Below are positions 1 to 6,353 of a stretch of 6,725 nt of DNA, in pieces. Source of the DNA: Acidobacteriota bacterium. GTDB lineage: Bacteria > Acidobacteriota > Vicinamibacteria > Vicinamibacterales > 2-12-FULL-66-21. The notes below the pieces were generated by a model. The model made no database searches and was not told the origin of the DNA. It saw only the letters and a program-made list of their open reading frames with translations. The stretch spans positions 1-6,725 of the forward strand of contig JAIVJE010000155.1 of the NCBI GenBank assembly GCA_020200195.1, in the 5' to 3' direction. A program made the position numbers and the translations under genes. How positions within the stretch are numbered: the stretch's first letter is position 1; every line of letters starts with the position of its first letter.

Positions 1-1210
1 ACGCGAGGCCCGCCTGTATCGCGTACGCGGCGGCGTTCGCCCAGGCCGCACCGAGGAGGCCGTAACGCGGGATCAACAGGAAGTTCAGCCCCACGTTGGC
101 GGCTGCCGCGGCAATGGTCGATGCCGGGTAGTACGCGGTGTGCTTCGTGATGTTCAATCCAATGGAGGTCAACAGGTAAAAGCCCTGCAGCAGCACGCCC
201 ACTGCGGTCCACGCCACGACGTCGGCTCCCGCAGCGTATTCCTCGCCTGCCATGGCAACGAGGAGGTCGCCGCCAACCGCGGCGAGTCCCGCCGTCAACA
301 GCGCGAGCACCGCCATGACGTACACGGTGACGGTGCTGAACAGGCGCGGCGCGTCGGCGCCCCGCGCGTTGTCGTAATAGAACGGCGCCCAGGCAGACTC
401 GAACGCACTGAGAAACAGTTTCTGGATCAAGCCGAACGTCACGCCCATCGAATAGACTCCGACGTCGGCCAGGGGGCGGAACATCTGCAGGATAAACCGG
501 TCGGCCACCGCGACGACCTGCTGGGCGATCGCGTGGGGCACTCGCGGAAGGCCGAACGCGAGGGATTCCGCCAGGACTCGGCGCGAGAACATCGGGCGGA
601 TGAGCGGCATGAAGCGCGGAAGCAGCACGAGCATGACACCGGCCGTCACGGCAAGATCGGCGAGTACCGCTCCGAGGACGCCGTAACCCATACCGACGAT
701 GAGCACGATCCTCAGGGCGAACGTGAATATGGAGCGCGCCAGGGTCAGCAAACTGAACTCGGTCGTGCGTTTCTCCATCCGCAACAGATGGAACGGCAGG
801 AACGTGAACCCGATGGCGAACGTGTTCAGCAGCACGAGCCGCAGTGCTAGAACGTGTCGTGGGCCGTTGAAGAGATACACAGCCAGCGCCGGCGAGAGGG
901 CGAGCGAGAGCACGAGGAGGGCGCCGTTGAGGGCGAGGAGAAAGAAGAAAATCGTGCTCGCCAGCCGCTGCCGCCCGGCCTGATCCTCGCAGTCGTAGTA
1001 GAACCGCATGAACGAACCGTCGAGTCCGCATCGGAAAAAGATCTTCGCGACCACTTCGACGCCGCCGAGAAGCGCGAGAACACCGTAGTCGTCGCGCGTC
1101 AGATACCGGACATAAACGGGCAGCAGCAGAAAATTGACCACCGACACGGCGACGTCGCCGAGCCCGTAGATCGCGAGGTCCCTGGATAAGCTTCGGATTC
1201 TGTGACGCAA
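1..1210 (-). CDS. Polysaccharide flippase (Wzx/MOP-type membrane protein), C-terminus cut by window edge
   Basis: Multi-span inner-membrane transporter of the MOP superfamily. Members flip lipid-linked oligosaccharide (O-antigen or capsule repeat units) from the cytoplasmic to the periplasmic face. About 403 residues are visible, open without a stop to the left edge. A charged N-terminus leads into the first membrane helix (about residues 12-34), then YLTRDDYGVL (36-45), the usual loop after helix 1. Further hydrophobic helices alternate with short basic loops. FESAWAPFYYD (about 270-280) is a family hallmark, and LIPRYGLLGAAWAN lies close to the edge. Relatives have roughly 420-490 residues, so only the last helix or two should be missing. 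No ATG or GTG lies between the in-frame stop of the preceding gene and helix 1. The only possible start is TTG at 1208-1210, with a weak GAG 8 nt upstream. It lies 9 nt after the methyltransferase stop, so the two are probably co-transcribed. Seen: topology and motifs. Inferred: the substrate, which is unknown. Confidence 0.88.
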   Translation of the reverse strand, partial: MRHRIRSLSRDLAIYGLGDVAVSVVNFLLLPVYVRYLTRDDYGVLALLGGVEVVAKIFFRCGLDGSFMRFYYDCEDQAGRQRLASTIFFFLLALNGALLVLSLALSPALAVYLFNGPRHVLALRLVLLNTFAIGFTFLPFHLLRMEKRTTEFSLLTLARSIFTFALRIVLIVGMGYGVLGAVLADLAVTAGVMLVLLPRFMPLIRPMFSRRVLAESLAFGLPRVPHAIAQQVVAVADRFILQMFRPLADVGVYSMGVTFGLIQKLFLSAFESAWAPFYYDNARGADAPRLFSTVTVYVMAVLALLTAGLAAVGGDLLVAMAGEEYAAGADVVAWTAVGVLLQGFYLLTSIGLNITKHTAYYPASTIAAAAANVGLNFLLIPRYGLLGAAWANAAAYAIQAGLA

Positions 1211-1219
1211 GACGGGCGC

Positions 1220-1930
1220 TCAGTGTTTTCTGAACGTGAGCACGTTCAGGAAACACCATCCGGGCACCGGAAGCAGGCGTGACAGCCATCGGTGCAGCGG
1301 CAACAACGCGCGTGGATTGCGCCTGATCGCGCGTGTCAGCACCGGGACGGTGGGAAAAATGCCGCGGCGCCGGATCAGGGCGAAACCAGCGCGCGTCGCG
1401 AGATCGACGTACTCGGCGACCGGTCGATCTCCCGGATGCTTGGACTCGGAGGCCGTGCGAATGAGGCGGCCGAGCAGCAGGAAATGGATCCGCGACTGCA
1501 GATGCGCGAGGTTAGGGACCGAGACGAGCAGCTCGCCGCCGGGCTTCAGCACGCGGTGCAGCTCCGCAAGGGCCACAGGCTGCTCGTCGAACGGCAGGTG
1601 CTCGAGGACGTCGAGGCAGAGCGCGCGGTCGAAGGAACCATCGCCGTACGGCAGCGCGGTAATCGATCCGCTGCGCACTCGCGGCGATCCGTAGTTCGCG
1701 TCCAGACCTTCGATCGCGAGCCGGTTCGCATACTCCTCGACGAGCACGCCTTCTCCGCACCCCGCGTCGAGCACGCGAGTCGCCGGTGGCAGCTGGTCGA
1801 GCCAGGCGCGCACGGCGGCGAGCTTTGCAACGTAGGTGGGGTAGTAGTCCCAGGAAGGATCGGGCGCGCGGTGATAGTCACCGCGCGCAGCGTATTCGCC
1901 GCGACGCAGCACCGGCGGGCTTGCGCTCAT
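1220..1930 (-). CDS. Class I SAM-dependent methyltransferase (Methyltransf_11-like)
   Basis: Predicted cytoplasmic methyltransferase of 236 residues, a normal length for a free-standing Rossmann-fold enzyme. The SAM-binding motif I is VLDAGCGEG (53-61). An acidic residue at the end of strand 2 follows in EGLDAN (74-79). The motif ALPYGDGSFDRALCLDVLEHL (from about 92) is the usual region around strand 4, and RVLKPGGELLVSVPN (126-140) is the typical post-motif segment. A basic C-terminal region (about 185-222) may bind substrate or membrane. Its position before a flippase suggests it modifies a glycan or a sugar precursor, but lipid or quinone substrates cannot be excluded. The start ATG at 1928-1930 is the earliest possible because a TAG lies in frame 12 nt upstream. 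No Shine-Dalgarno sequence precedes it, while TAGAAT sits 9 nt upstream (see that entry). The last codons form half of a long inverted repeat. Confidence 0.9.
   Translation of the reverse strand: MSASPPVLRRGEYAARGDYHRAPDPSWDYYPTYVAKLAAVRAWLDQLPPATRVLDAGCGEGVLVEEYANRLAIEGLDANYGSPRVRSGSITALPYGDGSFDRALCLDVLEHLPFDEQPVALAELHRVLKPGGELLVSVPNLAHLQSRIHFLLLGRLIRTASESKHPGDRPVAEYVDLATRAGFALIRRRGIFPTVPVLTRAIRRNPRALLPLHRWLSRLLPVPGWCFLNVLTFRKH
1223..1256. repeat. Near-perfect 34-nt inverted repeat at the end of the methyltransferase gene
   Basis: On the plus strand the left arm is GTGTTTTCTGAACGTG (1223-1238) and the right arm is CACGTTCAGGAAACAC (1241-1256), separated by AG. Fifteen of 16 positions pair. 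The single exception is T1229 against G1250, which is C against A in the minus-strand mRNA. In RNA it would form a stem of about 15 bp with a 4-nt loop, because the innermost pair cannot close over 2 nt. It lies inside the last 11 codons of the methyltransferase, ends just before its stop codon, and abuts the weak GAG ribosome site of the flippase. No T-run follows on either strand, so it is not a standard intrinsic terminator. Possible roles are mRNA stability or processing, coupling to the flippase start, or a protein-binding site. The repeat is seen directly; the role is inference. Confidence 0.85.
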
Positions 1931-1939
1931 GTGCTGACG

Positions 1940-1945
1940 ATTCTA
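1940..1945 (-). promoter_or_regulatory. Possible -10 box directly before the methyltransferase (leaderless type)
   Basis: The minus strand reads TAGAAT here, five of six matches to TATAAT, with 9 nt between it and the ATG at 1930. A transcript from it would begin at or within a few bases of the start codon, and no Shine-Dalgarno sequence is present. No recognisable -35 box is seen at 16-18 bp. The TAG is also the in-frame stop that bounds the start. It could be chance, with the gene instead read through from the STN gene 43 nt upstream. Confidence 0.3.
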
Positions 1946-1973
1946 GCGTATGGGCCGCGTGCGGGCCCTCGCG

Positions 1974-2669
1974 TTACTGGCCTCCGCCGGGTCGGGTCGG
2001 AGGGACGGGCGGACGACCGTTCGGCGGGCTATACGGGTTGCCCGGGACGCCTGTTGGCGGCGCCGCCGGCAGCATGCCAGGGCGGGGCGCGGTCAGCACC
2101 GGCGGAGTCTGACCGGCGCCGCCCGGCGGCACGACTCCTGGCATCTGCTGCGGACCCGGCTGCATGGCTCCGGGAGGCAGAATACCTGGCGCAGCGGCGA
2201 CGCCCTGCTCGCCCGGCGCCTGCGTCTCATCGTCATCGACCGGCACGGGCATCGGCTGCGGCATCGGCCGGTTGAACGCGGGCGGCTGCGAAAAGCTGGC
2301 GCTGACGACCGGGGGCCGGCTCGTCGGAAGGATCATGACGCGGTCGTACACGGATGCGCCGGGCACGGCCTCGGCGCGCTGCGCCACCATGTAACCGGCC
2401 ACAGAGCGCAGCAGGATTTCGAGCGCCTGCTTTTCCGGAATGTCCACGAGTTCGAGCGTCACCGGAGGACCCGCGAGTTTGTCGCCGTTGATGATGCGCG
2501 TCTGGCCGATGCGCGCCCACTCCGCGAGGATCTGACGCAGCGGAACATCCTGCGCCACGAGCGACACTCGCCCGTTCGCCATCGACAGCTTCAGGTCCTG
2601 GGCTCCCGCCGCCGACGAGACGGTAAGGATGATGGCAGCCGCAAGCGCGCAGCGAAACGTGTGGTGCAT
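1974..2669 (-). CDS. Secreted STN-domain (secretin/TonB short N-terminal domain) protein with proline-rich tail
   Basis: A 231-residue exported protein. A signal peptide spans about residues 1-23 (hydrophobic AAAIILTV core, AGA before Gln24), with no lipobox cysteine. Residues about 27-115 resemble the STN fold found at the N-terminus of secretins (PilQ, GspD) and some TonB receptors: VSLVAQDVPLRQILAEWAR, then PVTLELVDIPEKQALEILL, ending in a strand YDRVMILP. Residues about 118-231 are low-complexity, rich in Pro, Gly, Ala and Gln, with PMPQPMPVP and PPG-type repeats. No secretin or beta-barrel domain follows, so this is a free-standing STN protein, probably periplasmic and possibly touching peptidoglycan or a partner in the envelope. 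The start ATG is well placed: GGAG lies 8 nt upstream (2678-2681), and a promoter-like sequence precedes it. A long plus-strand open frame over the same DNA is a shadow of this GC-rich tail. The exact role is unknown, and the link to the surrounding glycan genes may be only positional. Confidence 0.88.
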   Translation of the reverse strand: MHHTFRCALAAAIILTVSSAAGAQDLKLSMANGRVSLVAQDVPLRQILAEWARIGQTRIINGDKLAGPPVTLELVDIPEKQALEILLRSVAGYMVAQRAEAVPGASVYDRVMILPTSRPPVVSASFSQPPAFNRPMPQPMPVPVDDDETQAPGEQGVAAAPGILPPGAMQPGPQQMPGVVPPGGAGQTPPVLTAPRPGMLPAAPPTGVPGNPYSPPNGRPPVPPTRPGGGQ

Positions 2670-2696
2670 GGTCTGTTCTCCGGGGACGGTCTATTC

Positions 2697-2725
2697 AGTA
2701 TACGCCTGATAGGACGACGGATCGA
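2697..2725 (-). promoter_or_regulatory. Putative sigma70-type promoter of the STN gene
   Basis: On the minus strand TATACT (2697-2702), five of six matches to the -10 consensus, lies in the 61-nt gap after the radical SAM gene. Seventeen bp upstream is TCGATC (2720-2725), only three of six matches to TTGACA. The predicted transcript would start near 2690, giving a leader of about 20 nt that contains the GGAG at 2678-2681 before the ATG. This gap is less GC-rich around the -10 than the flanking genes, which supports a promoter. It suggests the STN gene, and perhaps the methyltransferase and flippase after it, can be transcribed apart from the upstream genes. Confidence 0.5.
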
Positions 2726-2730
2726 GCCCG

Positions 2731-3535
2731 TCAGGTCAGCTTGGTAATCCAGAGCGGCGAGTCTTTGCGGGGGAGGTCGCACGCGCGGCAGATATCAGGC
2801 CCGCCACTCTTGAGGTGGAGGCGCCGCGCCTCCAGATATGGTTCGGCGTTCCAGACGTCCTGAATGGTCGAGGTGTTCAGGTCGCCAAGCACGTGCCGGC
2901 CGTCGAAGTCGGCGCAGCACAGCGATACCCGGCCGTCCCACAACACCGTAAAAGTAAGCCACGGGCGATAGCAGGGGTTTGCCCAGCTCGGCGCGCAACC
3001 TGACAATCCGCTCGATGTTGGCGATCACCTTGTCGTAGTTGAGACCGAGTCGGGTGGACTCGAATACCTCGCGTCCGCCGGCGTCGACGCTGATGTTGAT
3101 CGCATCGAGGCCCGCCTCGATCATCGCCCGCGCGACCGATTCGGTAATCAGCGAGCCATTGCTGATCATCCCGACTTCGCGGATACCCTTCTGCTTTGCG
3201 TAGGCGATTTTCTCCACGAGCCGGCGGTCCATGAACGCTTCCCCGTAGTTGTGCATGCGCACGTGGGTGATGCCCAGCTCGGCGCACTCGTCCACGACCT
3301 TGCGAAACAGCTCGAAGCTCATGACCCCCTGCACGCGATGCATCTCGTCTCTGGGGCAGAACACGCACTTCGCGTTGCACAAGTTCGTGCTCTCAATCTG
3401 GACGATCTCGGGGAGGATGGGCGAGCGTTCACGCCCCGTGGCCAGCATCAGCCGCCGGATGGGCTTGGCCTGCTTCCGCAGCACGGTTTCGACCGCGTGA
3501 CGGGTGCGCGCTTTGAGCTTGAGCGATGACGTCAT
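2731..3535 (-). pseudogene. Radical SAM/SPASM-domain protein, disrupted by an out-of-frame junction
   Basis: The first part (3535 down to about 2978) encodes a radical SAM core: IVQIESTNLCNAKCVFCPRD carries the iron-sulfur motif CxxxCxxC (Cys53, Cys57, Cys60), NYGEAF (96-101) occupies the usual GGEP position, and ISNGSLIT and INISVDAG are typical following strands. After about Lys186-Pro187 this frame continues into residues with no family character and stops at 2795. A different frame, one base further on, resumes family sequence with CYRPWLTFTVLWDGRVSLCC, GDLNTSTIQDVWN and CRACDLP. That is a SPASM domain with the cysteines for auxiliary clusters, ending at the TGA at 2731. The switch falls at a CCCC run (2974-2977). 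Removing one base would join the frames into about 267 residues. Even then the connector of several dozen residues that relatives have between core and SPASM domain is absent, so a larger deletion of 3n+2 bases fits better. Its start overlaps the preceding SDR gene by ATGA. Family members modify peptides, sugars or other substrates; the substrate here is unknown. Confidence 0.8.
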
Positions 3536-4500
3536 GCTTGCTGCAGGCGGAAATGCTCCAGGATGCGACCCAGGATCTCGTCGAGCTCAACGGTCGGCGC
3601 ATAGCCGATCAGCGCGGTGATTTTCGAGATGTCCGGCACCCGGCGCGGCATGTCCTCGAACCCGGCCTCGTACGCCTGGTCGTAGGGGATCCGAACGATC
3701 TCGGAGGTGCTTCCGGCCACGGCTTTGATTTTCTCGGCGAGGGCCCCGATCGTGATTTCGTTCTCGTTGCCGATGTTGAAGACCTGGCCGATCGCCCGGG
3801 GGTCGTTGATCAAGGCTACCATGGCCCGCACGACGTCGCCGACGTAGGTAAAGCTGCGCGACTGGCTGCCGTCGCCGAATACCGTGATCGGCTGCCCCGC
3901 AAGCGCCTGCCGGACGAAGCTCGGGATCACCATGCCGTACTGCCCGGTCTGTCGCGGTCCCACGGTATTGAATAGCCGTACGATAATCACCGGCAGCCTA
4001 CGCTCCTTCCAGTACGCCAGCGCCAGGAACTCATCGATCATCTTGCTGCACGCGTACGCCCAGCGGTGCTTCGACGTGGGACCGAGCACGAGGTCCGCGT
4101 CCTCGCGAAAGGGCACATCGGCGCTCTTTCCGTACACCTCGGACGTCGACGCAATCATCACCAGCTTTTTCTTCGTGTTCGCGTGTTTGAGGACCACTTC
4201 CGTGCCGTGGACGTTCGTCTCGATCGTATGCACCGGAGACTCGACGATGAGCCGCACGCCCACGGCGGCGGCGAGATGCACGACGACGTCACAGCGGTCG
4301 ATGAGCTCTGCAAGGAGCGGTTCGTTGGTGACGCTGTCAATCGTGTAGTGGAACTTCGGGTCGTCCCTGAGGTGGAGGATGTTGTCGATCGAGCCAGTGG
4401 ACAGGTTGTCGAGAACGAAGACGTCATCACCACGCGCCAGCAGCGCTTCCGAAAGATGGGACCCGACGAAACCTGCCCCCCCGGTGATCAACACCCGCAT
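3532..4500 (-). CDS. NAD-dependent SDR nucleotide-sugar epimerase/decarboxylase
   Basis: Cytoplasmic extended short-chain dehydrogenase/reductase of 322 residues, full length for the family. The N-terminal Rossmann motif is GGAGFVG (7-13), followed by the acidic Asp31 in VLDNLSTG, which favours NAD. HLAAAVGV (75-82) and ASTSEVYG (117-124) are conserved strands. The catalytic YxxxK is Tyr149 and Lys153 in YACSK. RLFNTVGPRQ (175-184) and GDGSQSRSFTYVGDV (209-223) are substrate-side motifs. The Thr-Ser-Glu of STSEVYG and the RRVPDISK segment (286-293) resemble UDP-glucuronate decarboxylases (Uxs, ArnA C-terminal domain). UDP-glucose 4-epimerase-like enzymes share much of this, so decarboxylase versus epimerase is not settled. 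The start ATG sits directly before the Rossmann strand, with GGAG 10 nt upstream, and overlaps the end of the preceding glycosyltransferase by 13 nt. It likely supplies an activated sugar for the glycan made by this cluster. Confidence 0.9.
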   Translation of the reverse strand: MRVLITGGAGFVGSHLSEALLARGDDVFVLDNLSTGSIDNILHLRDDPKFHYTIDSVTNEPLLAELIDRCDVVVHLAAAVGVRLIVESPVHTIETNVHGTEVVLKHANTKKKLVMIASTSEVYGKSADVPFREDADLVLGPTSKHRWAYACSKMIDEFLALAYWKERRLPVIIVRLFNTVGPRQTGQYGMVIPSFVRQALAGQPITVFGDGSQSRSFTYVGDVVRAMVALINDPRAIGQVFNIGNENEITIGALAEKIKAVAGSTSEIVRIPYDQAYEAGFEDMPRRVPDISKITALIGYAPTVELDEILGRILEHFRLQQA

Positions 4501-6353
4501 CTGTGCCTGTCTCCACGGCCACCGGTCCCGGGCCTCAGGGCGAGCACAGCATCAGCCGCGCGTTCGGCGGCATCGCCTGCCGACGCGATGCCGAAGCGGC
4601 CGAGAAACTCCCGGCTATGCTCCTCGAGATGCTGGCGAAACTCCTCATTGTACAGGATTTGTCGGAGCATCGCCTCGACCTCGTGCCCGGCGGCTCCGGC
4701 CATGACGCCTGCCTCGACGAACGGGCTGAGATTGTTGGGAAGGCCAATGACCAGCGCAGGAACGCCGAGCACCGCCGCGTCGAGCGCGACGGTGGAGTTC
4801 ACCGTGACCACAGCACGGCTCGCGAGTATCAGCGGCCCGAGCGGCGCCGCCGGTCCCAGGATGCGGACGTTCGGATGGCCTTTCGCCGCCTCGCCGTAGG
4901 CCTCCGCCGTTTCCGCAGGGTGGCTCTTGATCGCGACCTGAACGTCCGGCATGCTTCCTGCCGCCGCGAGCAGCGCAGGCAGAGCCGCGCGCGCCTCCTT
5001 GTATTTGGTCACCACCAGGACGAGCGGCTGTCCGCCCGTGGCGCCGGCCATGGTGCGGGCGTCGGCGACCGCTTCCGGCCTAAGAGTCCGCATGGTTTCG
5101 ACCAGAGCATCGAGCCGAGGGCTGCCCGTCACGCAGAGCGCGTCGCGCGGGAATCGACCAGCGGACGCGAGGTGACGCGCCGCATAGTCGTCGAACAGGA
5201 GCGTCAACGAGGGCCGCGGGAAACCGAGCTCGTCAGGCCGTTCCCGATCCGGCTCCATTTCATCCGGCTCGTGGAGGTAATTCAGCCAGTGGCGGTAGAT
5301 GAAGCCATGCTGTAACCCGGCGGTGGGAATCTTCCGTCGCCGGCACTCGAGCACAAGGGCGCGCCCCCATCCTCCGGCCTCCGCGTAGGTGACCGCCACC
5401 GCCGGCCGCAGCGCGTCGAGCGTCGCGCCAGCCTCGTCCATTGCCCTCGCCGACCACGGCCACTGGAGGAGGGCGATGCCGTTCAATTCCTCCAGTACGA
5501 TCGGCCAGCAATCCGCTCCGCGAATCATCGACAACTGTCGAAGGTCGTTGCTCCCATGAAGCGCGCGGCGAAACAGATGGCGGATGCGCCAGAGGTCACG
5601 TGAACCTTTCAAGTCCGCCAGCGAAGCAAAGTGTTCGATCGGTTCCGCACCCGGCCCTCCGCTCCCTCGCAAGGGATGCCACCAGCGTCTGCCTCGGAAA
5701 TTCTCCGGAGGGCCGATCCCGACATAGCGAACGGCGTTCGAGCTCACGCGGCGCTCGAGGGCGGCGAGGACGGGACCTATGTAGGACTCGGCGCTTCCGT
5801 CCGTGCCGTCGCTGCGCCAGAACGCGCGATGGACGAACGCAGCGACTTCGACGGTCCCTGACTGACTCGACACGGCACGCGCCCGCAACCGCGAGCCAAC
5901 CGCCGCCGCCATCAGCCACGAGCCTCGCACGTCGAGAGCCCAGCGGCGCGCCAGCCGGCCGCGTCCAAATCCCGAACTTCCCCGGTATCGAATCTGACGC
6001 GCGCCTGCGACCTGGGGGGCGAGCCCGCGCGCCAGCCGGTTGCCCCGGACGAATCGCAGTTCCAGCGGCCGCTCCCGCTCGACCAGCGTCTCGAGGGCGG
6101 CCAGCGTACGGAACAGCCCCAGAATCATCTCTTGCTTGTGCAGGTACAACTCCGCAAACCACCAGAGCGAGTCACCGCGATATGCGAAGCGGCGGCGCAG
6201 CGGCGCTCCGTCCACGCGCGCCAGGCGTACCCGCTTGATCCACGCGTTGCTGTCGAGGCGCGCAATCTCCTCCAACGAGGCGTCGAGATAGGCGGACAGT
6301 TCGACGCGGCGCGGGCCCGTGCCGCTGTCGACGTCGAAGGCAGCGTCGATCAT
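4488..6353 (-). CDS. Putative GT-B-fold glycosyltransferase for surface carbohydrate, with uncharacterised N-terminal region
   Basis: A 621-residue, probably cytoplasmic protein with no signal peptide or clear membrane helix. The C-terminal half looks like the GT-B enzymes of capsule/surface-carbohydrate biosynthesis (CDP-glycerol transferase or UDP-GlcNAc 2-epimerase-like fold). It has GLQHGF (346-351), CVTGSPRLDAL (407-417), PLVLVVTKYKEA (443-454), IKSHPAE (475-481) and the nucleotide-sugar region VTVNSTVALDAAVLGVPAL (516-534). The N-terminal half (about 1-300) has no motif I can name. It contains RFAYRGDSLWWFAELYLHK (55-73) and an Arg-rich stretch at about 100-160. The start ATG at 6351-6353 overlaps the stop of the GT9 gene (ATGA) and has AGGA 8 nt upstream, which indicates translational coupling. 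The last 13 nt overlap the SDR gene. Donor and acceptor are unknown. A non-transferase role for the fold is possible but less likely in this setting. Confidence 0.75.
   Translation of the reverse strand: MIDAAFDVDSGTGPRRVELSAYLDASLEEIARLDSNAWIKRVRLARVDGAPLRRRFAYRGDSLWWFAELYLHKQEMILGLFRTLAALETLVERERPLELRFVRGNRLARGLAPQVAGARQIRYRGSSGFGRGRLARRWALDVRGSWLMAAAVGSRLRARAVSSQSGTVEVAAFVHRAFWRSDGTDGSAESYIGPVLAALERRVSSNAVRYVGIGPPENFRGRRWWHPLRGSGGPGAEPIEHFASLADLKGSRDLWRIRHLFRRALHGSNDLRQLSMIRGADCWPIVLEELNGIALLQWPWSARAMDEAGATLDALRPAVAVTYAEAGGWGRALVLECRRRKIPTAGLQHGFIYRHWLNYLHEPDEMEPDRERPDELGFPRPSLTLLFDDYAARHLASAGRFPRDALCVTGSPRLDALVETMRTLRPEAVADARTMAGATGGQPLVLVVTKYKEARAALPALLAAAGSMPDVQVAIKSHPAETAEAYGEAAKGHPNVRILGPAAPLGPLILASRAVVTVNSTVALDAAVLGVPALVIGLPNNLSPFVEAGVMAGAAGHEVEAMLRQILYNEEFRQHLEEHSREFLGRFGIASAGDAAERAADAVLALRPGTGGRGDRHRCGC

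Noticed and set aside
140..850. Plus-strand open frame of 236 codons
   Set aside because: It lies antisense to the flippase, has a charged low-quality composition rich in Arg, His, Gln and Glu, and shows no domain. It is a GC-rich shadow frame.
1952..1968. Hairpin GGGCC/GGCCC between the STN gene and the methyltransferase as a terminator
   Set aside because: The stem is five pairs with a 7-nt loop and no T-run. Such stems are common by chance in GC-rich DNA.
2056..2067. Perfect 12-bp palindrome GGCGGCGCCGCC
   Set aside because: It lies in the Pro/Ala-rich codons of the STN tail, where GCC and GGC repeats make such palindromes by composition alone.
2716..2732. Small hairpin GACGG/CCGTC just after the radical SAM stop as a terminator
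   Set aside because: The stem is only 5-7 bp including wobble pairs, there is no following T-run, and it overlaps the stop codon and the proposed -35 region.
1950..2747. Plus-strand open frame of 265 codons
   Set aside because: It is antisense to the STN gene, which has a signal peptide, a domain, a ribosome site and a promoter. The plus-strand product is Arg/His-rich with no motif.
4503..5315. Plus-strand open frame of 270 codons
   Set aside because: It is antisense to the GT-B gene and has shadow-like composition and no recognisable domain.
5944..6041. Repeated 13-mer GCGCGCCAGCCGG occurring twice in the GT-B gene
   Set aside because: Both copies encode an RLAR-type stretch in an Arg-rich region. 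There are only two copies and no flanking similarity, so a mobile or regulatory repeat is not supported.
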